NCBI RefSeq assembly: GCF_028858725.1
Contig: NC_084774.1
Span: forward strand, 5,740,001-5,804,000
Direction: 5' to 3'
Origin: Colius striatus
Taxonomy: Eukaryota > Chordata > Aves > Coliiformes > Coliidae
DNA length: 64,000 nucleotides
Each line of letters opens with the position of its first letter. Within the stretch, counting starts at the first letter, position 1. Made by a program: the position numbers and the translations under genes. Shown here one piece after another: positions 14,503 through 38,449 of the stretch. Under the pieces are notes generated by a model that saw only the letters and a program-made list of their open reading frames with translations, was not told the origin of the DNA and searched no databases.

Positions 14503-15322
14503 AGAATCATAGAATGGTAGGGGTTGGAAGGGATCTCTAGAGATCATTCAGTCTAACCCCTGCCTAAAGCAGGTCTGCCTAGATCAGGTCACACCAGAAT
14601 GTGTCCAGGTGGGTTTTGAAAACCTACAGAGAAGGGGACCCACATCCTCCCTGGGCAACCTATGCCAGGGCTCCCTCAACAGAACTTTTTCCTTACATGT
14701 AAGTGGAAGTTTTTGTGTTCCAGCTTATGTCCATTACCCCTTGTCCTGTCACTGGTGACAACAGAGTAAAGTGTCACTCCATCCTCTTGACAAACACCTT
14801 CTAAATACTTATAAGTGATGATGAGGTCCCCCCTCAGTCTTCTCTTCTCGAGGCTGAACAGCCTCAGGTCCCACAGACTTTCCTTATAGGAAAGATGTTC
14901 CATTCACCTCATCATCTTGGTTTCCCTGCACTGGCCTTTCTCCAGCAGTTCCCTGTCCCTCTTGAGCTTGGGGAGCGCAGAACTGGACACAGGACTCCAG
15001 ATGAGGCCTCACCAGGTCAGAGTAGTGGGGGAGTAGAACCTTCCTTGACATGCTGCCCACACTCTTCTTGATGCCCCCAGGATGCCATTGGCTTCTTGCC
15101 CATGAGGGCACATTGCTGCTCATATTTTGTTTGTTATTAGCCAGAACTCCCAGGTCCCTCTCCTGGAGCTGCTCTCCAGCAGGTCACCCCCAGCCTGTGC
15201 TGGTGCATGGGATTGTTCCTCCCCGGGTATAGGACTCTGCACTTGTCCTTGTTGAACCTCATGAGGTTCCTCTCTGCCCAACTCTCAAGCAGTGCAGCCT
15301 TCATACACTCTCTTTTCAAAGG
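14503..15322 (-). mobile_element. 5'-truncated CR1 LINE with broken reverse-transcriptase end
   Basis: The 820-bp element lies on the minus strand; its 3' tail (agaatcatagaatgg on +) is at 14503. In minus frames it encodes pieces of the CR1 ORF2 C-terminus: [31 protein letters not shown], then [20 protein letters not shown]. These pieces sit in different frames with stops between them, so the copy is dead. Confidence 0.9.
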
Positions 15323-18300
15323 GGAATAGCTAGAATTTGGTTCAAGATTTGTAGGTCAAGTTTTCATTACACAACTGTACCGATTTCAGCTTTTTCTGTG
15401 AGATCCAGGCTTCATTGGATGCTCCTGGTCTGGTGGCTTCCTTTCCTTGGGAATTCTTTATGATGAGATATACAGAAGCAAATGGGATTTCTGTGTTGTA
15501 GCACTAGCTGGGTGTTGTAGCAGAGGGTTGGGGTGGCATTTGTTTCAGTCTGTGAAATGTGGGAAACATCTTGGAAACATTTGTTGCAAACAACTGCTTG
15601 GAAAGAAAGCGACTTCTTTTAAGACTTTTTTTTCCAGGCAAAGGTAGGACCTAAAACAGTTGAGGCGGGTCTTACAATTTATCACAGACCTAGTAATGAG
15701 GATTAGATCTCCTCCAGCTCCCAAAACAAGTACAAGTGCTCTTGGCAGAAATTGCACTGACCGCATGGATCTCAATCCATGCTTGAAGGACAAGACTGCT
15801 CGTGAGAGGAAGATTATCCCCTTGGTTTAGTCAGCAAGAGCGCAACCCTCCCATTTCACAAGGGATAAACTGGTCTGTGGTGTCTCCAGGAGCCAGAGCA
15901 CTTTAATTCCTGCCCTCACAGTGGTCTTTAAGGACCTGATCACCCTGGCTAGCCAGCCCCAGTTCTTGAAGGACTTGCTCTACAAAAGATTGTTGAGTAA
16001 GATGCTACAGGCCTCTTCTGGATGTTGGTCAGCAGAAACATAGGTTTTCTTTCATCAGAAACTGCCAAAGTTGCTCAGTTTTGCTTAGTGCTGGAGATAC
16101 TGAATTTTGATTTTAGTAGCAGGAAGAAAATAGAGGAGTGCTGGATGCAGCCTAAGCAGTTACAACATGGGGCTGCCCAATGGCCTCCAGCTGACTCCTG
16201 GTTCCCTGCACTGTCACTGATCCACCTCTGCAACCTGTAATGAGTGCTGCCGGCAAAGCAATGTAAGCAGATGCTTAAGCATTAATTACTTCACTGAACT
16301 TACTAAGGTGGATTTAGCTACTAAAGCATTCTGTTATTCCTAGAAAGTTTTTAAGTAAAAATATTAGACTATAGAATCAATGGGAGATGACACAAAGCTT
16401 GTGCCTGGCTTTCCTCTTGTTTAGTGTTGGAGATGTGAGGTTTTTAGGTAATGCAATCATGCAGTCTCTTCTCCTCCATTACACGTCCAGCAGTGTGGCA
16501 GGAGAGCATAAGGAGGCTCTCTCCCCATTTGCTCATGTGTAAGTGATGCAGTGAGTACAGGGCAATCGGCTATTCAAGCTCAGAAGATGGATGTCACCTT
16601 TCTTGCATTGTGACAGCTAAAGGTGGCCCATGACACTTGGGTTCTTGTAGAGTTAAATATGTAATGACAAACTCCCCGATGTGAGGGATCTGCTGGGGAG
16701 GGAGCAAGCAGGATGGAATAAAATGGTTCATTAACAAAACTAGTTCTAATATAGAAGTAAGCAGAGTTTTCACCACTGTGGAGAAGAAAATGGTCCTGCC
16801 ACTACTAATGGAAAAACTTAAATGGGGAATTTTAATGACTTAATTAATTTAAAACCAGCAGTTTTCTTGGGAAATGCAATATACTGTGGCAAACTGAAGC
16901 TTTTCTCCAGAAAAGGAAAAATTGTCACATCTGAGCTGACTCTGGCTGAAGACAGTATGGGAGGCGTTTGATTTGCAGTACTATGAAGGGAGAATTGGGA
17001 AGGGTCTTTCATCCCAGGACAGGAGACTTCTTGAAGTGACGAAGGGAGAAAAATGGGGTGTATTGCTCTCTACTCCCTGCTGTTGACTGCAACTCCTTGT
17101 TCCCAGCATTGAGGAGTTAGGTCTTCAATGTGCAGAGATATTGCTTTGATAAATGGGATGCATTAAACCTGCATAAGAACTGTAGGAATGATGTATTTTT
17201 TTATTTGGTGGTTTAAACTGTATATTTTGTTAGGATTATTAAGCTCAGCATGAAAATGAAAAGCAAAATACATTTTTTAAAAATCACTGTATGCACTGGG
17301 ACTAAAGGGCTCATCTCAGAAACAGGATAAAGCATCAGTGACCTGGTCTGAAGCAGTAAGGCAAAGCACTTTCTGGAGGAGAATTGCAGCTCTTTTCCTC
17401 TTTACATCAAGAAAAAGACTTCAGGCTGACCCTGAAGGCTGCTAGAGAAGTCTTGTGTAAGTGTTGGGAGACCTGAGCTCACATCCCTAGTGTCAGCTGT
17501 ACCTGTGGATTTGGACTCCAGTCCTCCCATCCCATGAGAGAGCATCCCTTTTCCTCTGCCACGATGTACACAACTCCTCAGCACTTTGTGAGAGGGAGAT
17601 GGTTTTCTTTCTCCACTGAGCTCTGATCTGAAAGGTTTTGCCAAATTCAAACTGTGTTCTGCAGATGAAAGTTTTAAGATGACTGAGGTGGTTTTTGAAA
17701 GTGAAGGAGCCACTCACTAAAAAGGAAAGTGCTCCTGACCCTGTGTGCAGTTTCTTTCTTCACTGCATCAAAGTGGAGGAAGCTCAGCAGAGGAGGACTG
17801 GCAGCAAAGCTGCCGTGCTTTGAGTTTGCATGAGGGTGGCACTTTGGTGCCTGTGGATATGGCAGAGATCTCTCAAGCTGCTTCCCTGTGGGCTAACCGC
17901 TTGGCAACCACGATGCTGTATTGCATCACCCAGCCTGGGAACACTCATCTTTCTACCATTTGAGGTGGTGGGAAGCAGAAATCACATTGAAATTCTGACA
18001 GAAGTTTAAGAGCGTTTTCAACCTGTGTGATGAGGCAGATGAAATGACTAGGTGGTCTGTATGCTGAGCACTTGACAAGTTATAGATGAGCTCAGGCTGT
18101 ATCACTGTGTGCCTACTTGTTTTGACACAATTTAAAGGCCTTTTGTGCAGTCTCTGAGGAGTCATAGAAGGGAATTTCAAGCCGAGCTAGTGTCCTCTGC
18201 ACACAGCAGACATCACACAGATTTCTTTATGTACCTTCTGTCAGACCTTTCTCATTGATTATAAGTATTACTGTAGCTGTGTAAAACCAGCATTTCTGCC

Positions 18301-21300
18301 AAGCTAGGTGCTATCTTCTGATTCAACTGCTAAAATCATGAACTGGTTTCCATGCAGTGCTGAACACGTTTGATGGTGACGTACATGGAAAAATTCTTCT
18401 GGTTTCTCTGACAAGGATTTGTTGGTTGCCAAGGGCTGGGAGAGTGCAGCCCCTGTGGCTCTCTAATCTGTTTGATTATGTTGAAAAGAAAATTGCATCA
18501 GGAGAGCTTGGAAACATGCCTGCTTGGTATGTGTGCTACAAGGACCACCTGCATCCCCAGACCTGGTCCCACAGTGTGCCATTAGCTGTGGACCTTGTGC
18601 AGTGTTTGGTGGCCCAGGCCTGCTGCCCGCTGGCCTGCTGCTTGGGCCAGCACTGGGCTGTCACAGGCTTTGCAAGGCAGCAGCTAGGCAGGGGTGATGT
18701 TCCACATCAGGGGTTGCTTTGGAGTTGGAGCTGTTTGACCTGGAGAGCAAACTGAATGAGCTTTTCTGTTAGTACTAAGAAGTTCTGGACTGTGTGGTTT
18801 GTCTGTGTGAGATAAGTACTGAAATGAAGACTGAAAGAGAAATTGTTTGAAACTGTAGGGGAATAGTGGGATTTGATCAGCTCTGAAAACCTGCAAGCTT
18901 CTGGGATTTGGGCTTGTGAGAGGACAGATAAAAAAGAGGCTGCCCTGGCTGGGTGGCTAGAGAAGGTCAGGGATGGCTGTCAAATGTAGGCTTGGTGGCC
19001 ACACATGCTTCATTCTCCACCTTGGTGACAGGATCATTCCTGATTGGTAAGGAAATGAAGCATGCTGCCCTTCAGATGTCCTTGCTCCACCACCTCTTGT
19101 GCCTTTTTCTCCTTACCCAGCCCAGGTCCTTAATGTGATCAGCAAACAAGTCTGAGACAAGCAATAGAGACCTTCCAAGGAACGATACCAGCTGAGTGCT
19201 GCTAGCAAGCCATGGCTTTGGTTTCTCTTTTTAAAATATCCATGGACAATATATATCCATTACCAAATTCTGTCGAATACAGGGTTCAGTTTGATCTCTG
19301 GCTGCCTTGAAGCTGTTAGCACTGAGACTTCAGCTGCTTTGCCCGATTGCTTTTGACTGAATAACCAAGAGGACAGGGGAGAGGAGAGTTTTCTTCTGCT
19401 TAAAGGTTAGAGCTGTGACCTGGGACTCAAGGGCAGTGTCACAGCTGTGCCTTGGACCATCACTGTGACCTTGGCAAAGAAAGCTGAGCCTCCAGAGTCT
19501 CGGTCTAACTCAGGCTGAGATGTCACATTTGTGAAATGAGGTGGATACTGATTGAAAAATCCCAGGAGACAACCCAGAGCTTGCTCTGCTAACTGCAGCA
19601 GTGCTTTTGGAGATCTCTGGATGAAAGGCTCTGTTGAAATTCAAATCTCTGAATTGTGTAAAATTTGCTGCTGAATAATTACAGGTTGCAACAACAGAAG
19701 GGCTGCTAAGGATAAGCCCACACTTCTCAGCAGTGAAGTTGCTGCTTCAGGTTGCTGCTAAACTTGTGTGAAAGTTTTCTTTCTGTAGAGTTTGCTTTTT
19801 AAAAGGAAACCCACAATCTCTCTTTATTTGACAAAAGAAAAAAAAAAAGGAGAGGACTTTTTGCTTTGGCAGGCATTTCCCTTCCAGCACTGCACAGAAA
19901 TGCAGTAAGAAACCGTGCTGGTGGTGATGTAGCAGATGATACTGTAGCTCCTGACGTGCCTCTGCAGTCTCCCCTGTGGGGTGGTGGTGTGAGATACATC
20001 CAGGCTGGGTTCGAGCTGGGGCTGACACCAGCTCCCACTCTCCCCCTGTCACACAAGCCTGGTTTTGAGTGGGCTATTTGCAGTGTGTCCCAACACACAC
20101 ACTTCTTCCTTATGGTGATCAATGGGAGTAGACCAAAGGGTGTGATTTAGCCCTGTATGTCTTAAAGAGGTACAAAGGGAGACAACATGGGAGGGTGGTA
20201 AAAAAACCTCAAAAACAGAATGTGCTGATTAAGTGGATGCTGCTGAGGCTGGATAAGATACCACAACAGGCAGAGCAGTTGGAGCTTCTCTACAGAGCAG
20301 GACAAGGTTAGAAATACATAACAGAAGGAAAGAGTCTCTGAAGTGGGGCAGACAGAGGAGCAGAGAAGGGTCTGCTGCTGAGCCCCTGGGCTGTGGTCAG
20401 CAGGCTGTAGCTGTGGGGAATCATTTGGAATTAATTCAGGGCAACTTGAAAAGCAGTTGTGTATTTCCCCACCCCTCCACCAAAACCTCTTTTCCGTTAC
20501 TCTAAATAGAAAGTTTCCTGTTTTATAATCGAGACTCTTCACAAACATTCATGTGGTTCAGGCCAACATACAGCTGCTTAGCTGGGGCCATAGGATGCCT
20601 GAAATACAAGCTGTGGCAGAGGCTGTTGATTCTGGAACCTAGTAACACTTTCAAATGGCAATATGAACTATTTCCTGCTACACTGAGCATATTAGAGTAT
20701 CCTCTTGCAAATCCTGGGAGACTGACTCTGTGTGGAGCTTGGGGAGGGGTATTGCAATTCTGCCCCTGGGTCACCTGCTGTGTTATTGTGTTAATGTAAC
20801 CTGGGAAACTCTTCACATACTGCTGCAAAGACAGCTGCAAAAGTTTACCTCCTGACACCATTGTTCCCTTTTATCTGAACACTTCTTAAGCTGAAATTTC
20901 TATTAAAGCAAATTCATTTTTTTGCTGCATTTCATTTTTTTGGTACCCTGAAAGATTTGTTTTCTAATAAGCTTAGTGTAGACATCACAGCTGATGCATG
21001 TCTTAGTAGATGGGTTTTGGTCCAATACATCAAAAGTAGTTTCTGAACAGTTATGTAAGTGGGATCCTCTGTGCTACTCAGATAAAGGGCTTTGATGTTG
21101 TGTTGTCTGAGTGGATTTGCATGTATTGCCATGAATTCCAAGGAGAGCTTTTTGTAGGAAGAAAGCTGGAAGTCCCACACCAATAGGAGAACTGGGAGGT
21201 CCTGGTGGAGCATTTAGTGGATCTGTAGATGCCCTTTGTCTCCGCCTGAAACACAAAAGGAAGTGAGATGTGCTGTTTCCCTGCTTGCACCCACCAGACC

Positions 21301-24300
21301 GAACATTTCAGGTGCAAGTTGAAGACATGAGGGATGCAGGTTCTCACTGAACCCTCTCCCCTCACTTTCTGATAGTGTTCCCTGCTCAGGCCACCAGCTC
21401 TGATGGTTCTGACTACAGCAGACCATTCCCTTTGCACATCATCGGTGCCTTCTGCTGAGCACCATCTCACCCTAAAAACCAGCTCATCACTACAGCTTCT
21501 GAGTTATCCTTGGGAAACTTGCCCTTGCTCTCCTTGACCTGTACCTCCATAAGTGTGACTGATGTAATTTTTTTTAGTACCCTTTAAATGGTCACCATTC
21601 AAATGCTGACTCCAAAATGCCACTCAGAGAGAAGAGGCTCTTTGGCAGCCCAGGTGTCACTGTCGCAATGGTGCTGGCAAATCTGTTTTCCTGGCTTCCT
21701 GCCCACAGAAATCCTGCTGAAGGCAGCTGAGCCCGAAGGTTATATAAAACACTCATCCCTTTTAAAGCCTCTCATCTGTTTAAAAACCATACCAAAATGA
21801 TTTATTTATTCTTCCAACAACAGATGAATGGGAAAACAACAAAGTAAACCCTGACTTTAGTTTTCCTTTTTGTATTTGCTATCTCCTGTGTGGACCAATT
21901 TCACTGTTAGCCTGAACAGGAGAGGACGAGGGTGCTTTTGAATGGGATGCTACATCCACAGAAAGGCTTTGTTGGATGGCAGCATCCTCCGATGTTTATT
22001 TTCCCTGTTGAAAAGAATTTGGATTTTTCTGCTGCATCCTTTGAGCATTGCTGGTTGCAGATGGGTAACTTGCAGTTACTTGTCTGAGTAATCCCAGGTG
22101 GATGGCAGCTATTAAAGAAAGATGCCTTAGCATCACTAGCAGTAGGTGGATTATCAAAGCTTGAAGTCCTATAGATGCAGAGCAAGAAATATGTAAGATG
22201 CAGTAGGGTTTGGGCACCTGGCTGAGGCCCATTCATCCAAGGTGCAGCTGTAGGTGGCTGTCCCTGTACAATATACTTCTTGGTGCTCTGATACTCCAGT
22301 GATGAAAAGCAAAAATTCACTGAAATCAGTGCAAAGGCAGGGAGAAAGAATTGGACCCTGTATGTTAAATAATGTGTGATTTGTTGGCAACTCTCAGTTG
22401 CTGTTGGAATAAAACTGAACCAGGCCCCCAGCTGTGCAGGAAGAGCCTGCCCTGTGAAGCAGGCTCCTTGATGCTAAGGAAGGGTATGTCCTCTTAAGCA
22501 AGAAGCATGGGAATCATAGATTTTCCCTGAGAGAAATGTCACCTGGGCTGGGGGTAGCTGCATGAGTGTCTCTGCCTGTCTGAATATGCACAAAGCAGGT
22601 GGGGCTCTAAATAGGTGGCCTTGCTTGAAACTTCCCAGGTTCTCTGACTATATTGGAAGGAATGTGTGTTCCCAGCTATAACCTTGATGAGAAGTGTCTT
22701 AACAGGCTTTGAACCTTCCCAAGGAAGCTTGGTGATCAGTCATGATGGGACACCTCAGTTGCTGGCTCAGGAGGCAAACTGGGACATGCTTATATTTAGG
22801 TATACTAGATGTTTGAAGCAGCTTTGAGTGTGGGATCTTGTTTTCTGTGGAGTTTATGTCTTTGGGAAAGCTTTAGGGAGCTCCAGAGTTTCTCAGTGGA
22901 TCAGGATGGGCATGTTGTGTGTTGGAGGGAGTGGAGGATAAGGCTGAGTAAGTTCATCCTGTTATTACTCAGAGTTTAGGTATGCTCTTAAATATGAATA
23001 TCCATAGTATGCTGTGTCAGGAAGCTGGATGCTTTGCTGGCAGAACTTCAATGCTGTTGTCCTGGCAATGTTTCTCCTATGTAATAAATACCACTTCAAA
23101 ACCTTAGCAGTAAAAATGCAGCTTTGAAGGAGCTAAACCCATCCATAGGGTCTGAGTTACAGTCTGACAAGCCGTGGATCAGTCTCTCCAGACCTTTGAC
23201 AATACACCTCTGTGGCACAGACACTACCAGGTACTGCAAGTAATGCTGGGAGGAGTTTCTTCCATTATGCTAGATTTTGGACTAAAGCTACATCTGGATG
23301 GAATTGACTTGTAGCAATGTGTATCTTATTCCAAGTGAAACTTCATTTTATTCAGTGAAATCAGGTAGAAACTTTCAAGAATTGTTCTACTGCCATAGAA
23401 CTCAGCACAACAGTAGCTTTGAAGGGTGGCCTGAGAGCTAGGAAGTGAACTAGAAGAGCTTAAATATGTTCCAAAATAAATCACTGAGGGCAAGGGATCA
23501 AGATAAACCTGGACTTTTGAAAACTGATGGTCAGTATGTGTATGTAAACTTGGAGCACATAGATAAACCTGCTTGCTAGAGTGGACAGTTTGGCACTACG
23601 TATTTTGGGGAGGAATGGGGGCCTCCTATCAGAAAGACGTTTGGATTTTCTTCTTTCCCTGGTGTCTGTATCAGTTTCAGTTGGCTTTTTCTCTTATGAG
23701 TTAATACCTGAGGTATGCAAATGCTGAGTATAGATGGAAGTGTAATAGTATACAGATTTTTATAGTGTAGCTTATTGACTTGGGGGAATTGCACTGACAA
23801 AGACATTTTTTTCTCCATGGAAAAGTATTCATCTGGTTTAGGAACTTTTCTGACAAAGCTGCTTGTAGTGTAAACTCAGAGGGAAGTAACATCAATGATA
23901 AACAACAGTGCTCTAATGTCTCTCCCTCCAGGTGAGAGAGCTGATTACCTTGACTGAATTTTCCTTAGGGCCTTTGCAGTAGGTTTTTTTGGTCTTCCCT
24001 CTGATTTATAGGTTTTAGGGAGAGTAAGTGAGGCTTGGACATGCTTGGGAGCAGAAAGAGTTCCTGAGAAGTGAGTTCATTGTGTTCAGAAAGAAGAATC
24101 TGTCTGAGGCTGTCCCAGGATGTGTGATGGAGGGTGACTTAAAACCTAGGATTATTTTCACAGCTGTTGTGGGAGCCTTTTCCATTTAACACAGCACAGA
24201 TGTGAATGATAAAGTATAAATTGAAGATTAATGTACACCATCTTGGTGGGTGAGAGGTTCAATTATAGACTGAGCTAGCAGAATAATGGAAAATACATTT

Positions 24301-25888
24301 GAGTGATTGTTCAGTTAATACAATTTGCAATGAATTATTCACAACAATTTGTTCACCCAACTCTTATTGTAATAATTTTCCTTCCTTCATTTGCTATGCC
24401 TTTGAAACTGCTTCCCACAATTTTTGCTTGACATGTAATAAAGTATATCCACGCATCCAACCCCTTCTCCCCACCTGCTCCCCACCTACGTGCAGAGGGA
24501 CACATTTTGAAGAGCTCAGCATTTTAGGCACTGAGCTTTCTTTAAGAGGTTAATCATTAAGTGTTGAAGTGGAGGCTGCTGAACCTGCTGGTGTGACCCA
24601 TCAAAGCCCATTCTGTTGGGCTCAGAGTGACCTGAGCTCACAGCGGGGCTTGCAGAGGACCCTTTCCATGCTATGCTCTGTTCTTGTGGGGGAGAGCTTC
24701 CTCTGACAAGTGGGGTGCTGAGGTGTGAGCGTTGAGTCATTAACCTGCATCCTTGTCAGTTGGAGCATAGGCTTCCTACCTGTATGGCATCATTCATGCC
24801 TGGAGGTGGGAGAAGGTGTTGGGCTTTGTAGGGAGGTGTGTAGCAGTGACAGGCTTGAAGAGATGCACTTCACTTGCTCAGGTCCCCATCCTTTGTGTTG
24901 TGCATTAAACTGGTGAGTGGGTTGTAGGCAGTGTCACAGCCCAGCACTGCAAAGCATCACAGTTGTGCCCTCCCCTTCTCTATTCTTAAGGCACTGGAAA
25001 ACCCACAAATGCACATTGCTCCAAAGTTTATCAGAAAGGAGGGCTTGTTCTTCCTGGCCATGTAGGAGGGGCTGTTCTTGGGCAGTGGGCATGGGGAAGA
25101 TGTCCATGGCTTCCATGTCCCTCTGCAGGTCTGCTTGCAGGGAGCAGGGGGTGATGATGAAGCTGCTCTTTGCCACCCTATGCCCTGCTGCTGGGAGTGG
25201 TGGGTAGGAGCTAGGGCTATGTTCTGCTACGATCTTGGTGGGACACTGAGTATATCCCCTCACGCGTAAAGGGGGCATATGTGTAAAGGAAACAATATTT
25301 CTTGGAGACTTCTGCCCAGCTGTTGGGTTTTGTTTTCTAGAGCACAAGGAATACTGAAGGAAACATCCCTTTGACTTTAAAGAGCCAGGACTGATTACTG
25401 CCTGGCTCTGTGCTCTCCCTGACAAACCCCAAGGTGCAAATTCAACTTAGTACTGGTGAGAAGGGAGTTTGATCTCTTTTTCAAGCCACGTCTGCCTGGA
25501 ATTATTGGTACTATGTCCATGCCTTCATTATCTGACTTTTCTGGTGTCTTGTGGTTGTCAGTCCTTGGTGTATTGGGAGATACTGGGAAGTGTTTTGAGG
25601 GCTGTGGTGGGCTGGTCCCATGAGCAGATGGAAGCCAAGAGGAGGTGGTCTGAGAGCACAAGGGCTGCTGCAGCAGTTGGTGGAGAATTCAAAGCTGCTT
25701 TAGGGTATGATAAATCCTTCTCTGAATCTTAACCCTTCAAAGACTCTTACAAGCTCTGTCAAGCCATGATCACAGAACCTTCAACACAAAACCTCATACT
25801 CCATAGCAAGCTGGGATTATGCTACTGCTCCTACCTGTGGAGGCACAGCACTTGTAAGGTTAATCTGCCAGCATCTACTTGCCTAAAT

Positions 25889-25919
25889 CTCCATAATCAG
25901 GAAAAATATGATTATGGAG
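25889..25919. repeat. Perfect 11-bp inverted repeat, 9-base loop
   Basis: CTCCATAATCA (25889-25899) and TGATTATGGAG (25909-25919) are exact reverse complements. The surrounding sequence is AT-rich intron. Confidence 0.9.
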
Positions 25920-26380
25920 CTGCATGTTATTAGTACACAATGGCTCTTAAATGACCAAGATTTAATTAAAATCCTAACGGCAGAGCATCCAAAGTAAATA
26001 ACAGACAACCAGATCCTCTGGTGAGTGACTTGCCTATCGCTCAGTTTGGATTAGGAGCTTGGGCCTGGCCAGAAATAGTAGAAGCACAGTCATTAAATTG
26101 GATATACTGGCTGGGCTTCAGTGCTGTTATTACTGTCAGGCATGCAAGTGTTAGGGACTGTGAGCTGAGTGTAGGCGTGGGCTTCTTGCACTGGCCTTCG
26201 AGCTGGAAAAACCTCAGACTCTTTGGACTTGTCATGGTGGGGGATGAGTTTTATTTTTTGTTGTGTTCTGCTTTTTTTTGGTATTAGTTTCCTTGAGTAG
26301 GTGTCAAGACCTTGCAATTATTTCCAGTAAATGTAAAGTCCAATATTCATTTCTGAGTTGAGTGAAACAATACTGTGATA

Positions 26381-26497
26381 GAAAGTGTTTTATTTCACTT
26401 CTATCCAGTTTTACTTTCAGAAAGTGTTTTATTTCACTTCTGTCCAGTTTTGCTTTCAGAAAGTGTTTTATTTCATTTCTGTCCAGTTTTGCCTTCC
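26381..26497. repeat. Three tandem copies of a 39-bp unit
   Basis: Units at 26381-26419, 26420-26458 and 26459-26497 start gaaagtgttttatttcactt with a few substitutions between copies. Because 39 is a multiple of 3, all frames stay open and give repeated peptides, which should not be mistaken for a protein. Confidence 0.95.
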
Positions 26498-27851
26498 TTT
26501 TTGTACTGTCAGACCAGTGGCTTCCAATCAAAATGTCACTTTGGTTTTGATTTGCCTTGTGAGTGTGTTTTCCAGATCTTTTAAACAAAGCTTTATAAAT
26601 CAACACTGATGTCATTGTGGACATATTTTCCATGTCCTGCTTTGGCTGCCAGAATTGCTCTATCCCCAGGGACAGCCCTGCAGCTGGGCTTCCCTGGGGA
26701 TGTACTGGGGAAGGAGCTTCCTCTGACAGCAGGACAGGGATTGATGGAGAGCAGCAGAAGCAGAGGCTGCAGGATGCTTTGGGAATGACCATCCTCTAGG
26801 TTGTTTTGCTTGCCTGCTCTGAAGATGGTTATTGCCCTTTTAGCTTTGTTCATGGTCCTTATTTTGCAGCTCTGATTTCACTGAAGGGTTGCATCCTTGA
26901 CAACAAATAAGATGAGACTTGAATATCTGCTGCTACCTTGGCCCCAGGGAGATATTATGAACCTCTGGCTTGTGCATGTGCTGTCAGTGACATGTGAGGT
27001 GGGAAAAGCATTAAGTAGTGACATCTCTGGAGATAAAGCAGATAATGTGCAAGTAAACAGCAGAAGATGGGTCTATCTAAATAAAGATCTGAGAGCAGTG
27101 TTAAATTTGAAGAGTTCTTGGTGTTGCTGTTAATTTATGTCCTATGTGACTCTTACTGCTATTACCCCATGCAAGATCTGTACGTCAGAGCAAACTTTGT
27201 TTCTCACCTAGGAGCTTTTCATGTGTCTCAGAAATTTGCATTTTAATTTAACAAATCTTATCTTTTCTCCCCAAAGTAGTGATTTAAAAATGAAGCTTCT
27301 GGGAAGCTTTCTTCAAGCACTCAACAGCTCATGTGAAGTGTCCAAAGCAACCCCAGTGTATTCTAGCTTGGGGAGGCCCCTGAACATATCTGGCTTCTCA
27401 TCCCAGATTGATGACTTCTTGAGGCAAGACCTCATCCCTCTGAGCATAGTTGTAGGGACCTCAAAATGATGGATTGCCGTTGAGCTCTCGTGGACTGCAG
27501 CATGCAGAAGTTGCACTCAGATGCTGTAAAGCACAAGATAAAAATGTGAACTCTTCCAGCACAACCATACAAAAGTAATAACTGTACTCGCAGTCTACTT
27601 TGGAAGGAAGTTGTGGGGAAAGTTGTATGCTAGTGCTCTCTACTGGATAAAACCAAGGAGGCTCTTTGCAGCCAGTGCAGCACTGGTAGCACGTTGATGC
27701 CAGTGTTGGCTGTCCTGCAGCTCTGCTTGCATTGGAACACCCTGATGGTATGGATTGCCTTTGACTTGGCTGGCCAGGGCTAGCTGAGAGCAAGAAATGT
27801 GCTAGGATTCCTGATCTGACTCTCCTTTCCTCCTGTCTCCTTCCCTTACAG

Positions 27852-37691
<9,840 letters not shown>

Positions 37692-38443
37692 TCTCACCCC
37701 AGAGGGAACAAGACATGGGTGGGCTGGTTGGATCTGTCAGAGCAGCCAGGTTGTTTGCATTCCGAAGGCAGAATTTGGTTCTGACTATCCTGACTGTGGC
37801 AGCCTCGTTCATCTTGAATTGTACTTTATGCTGCCAGTTACTTCCATTGCAGTCCAATGAGTAATGCAGGTGCAGCAAAGCTCTTAGGAGACAAAGGGAT
37901 ACACATCAGTATGATACGAAAAGAGTTTTTCCTTGCTTTCTGGCGAAGAAGGTGAATGTGCACTGCCTCCCTTCTCCTTAAGAAGTCATGAGATGCCTTG
38001 GAACAAAGAAAGGAGCTGAATTAAAACCTTTGCACCTGAGCCTCTGCTATAAGTTACCAGGATTCTGGAACGTCACAATCCAGACCTGAATTTTCACTCC
38101 TGGGTTATGCATATATCCTGGAGGGGAGATCAACCCCCACAAAGGGTTTGCAAGAGTGGACAGAGCTGTTTTCCATACAGCTGCATCTAGCACTTACAGG
38201 GCCTGAGAACAAGCAAGCATGGACGTTGCACTTGCTTTAGCAGGTTTGCAAGGTATTGACTCCTTGCAGTTGACAGCTCACCATCAAAAACTCTGCACTG
38301 CTTGGGTCCTCTTCTGCTCCTGTAAACTCCCCACTGCAGGCTGCCGTCAGGTTTGAAGCAGAACTTTTCCTGGAGCAGGCTTCACTCAGTCAGCTTTAAA
38401 ACTGATGTTGCAACAAGGGGCCCTGGCAATAGAATTTTACTGC

Positions 38444-38449
38444 AATAAA
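38444..38449 (+). terminator. Candidate proximal poly(A) signal of PPP1R16B
   Basis: Canonical AATAAA about 750 bases after the stop codon. It could give a short 3' UTR isoform. Confidence 0.35.

Larger units (their letters stand above)
1..27851 (+). other. Long PPP1R16B intron, no supportable gene
   Basis: No exon of PPP1R16B or of any other recognised gene could be supported in this 27.8 kb. Open frames on both strands resemble no protein family and lack coherent splice contexts. The stretch holds CR1 fragments (6554, 8084, 14503), a short CA repeat (4601), a 39-bp tandem repeat (26381) and an inverted repeat (25889). It is interpreted as the intron before the first ankyrin exon, since the start-codon exon of PPP1R16B is absent from the window. 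Confidence 0.7.

Noticed and set aside
14676-15319. Minus-strand peptides resembling a reverse transcriptase
   Set aside because: They are fragments of a dead CR1 LINE in several frames, not a host gene.
18357-18755. 132-codon + frame in the PPP1R16B intron, checked as a possible missing upstream exon
   Set aside because: It does not resemble the PPP1R16B N-terminus or any ankyrin repeat, and carries no coherent domain.
24934-25425. 163-codon minus-strand frame
   Set aside because: No family resemblance, and overlapping frames on the other strand are equally long.
26304-26792. 162-codon minus-strand frame with a repeated peptide
   Set aside because: The repetition comes from the 39-bp minisatellite, whose period keeps any frame open.
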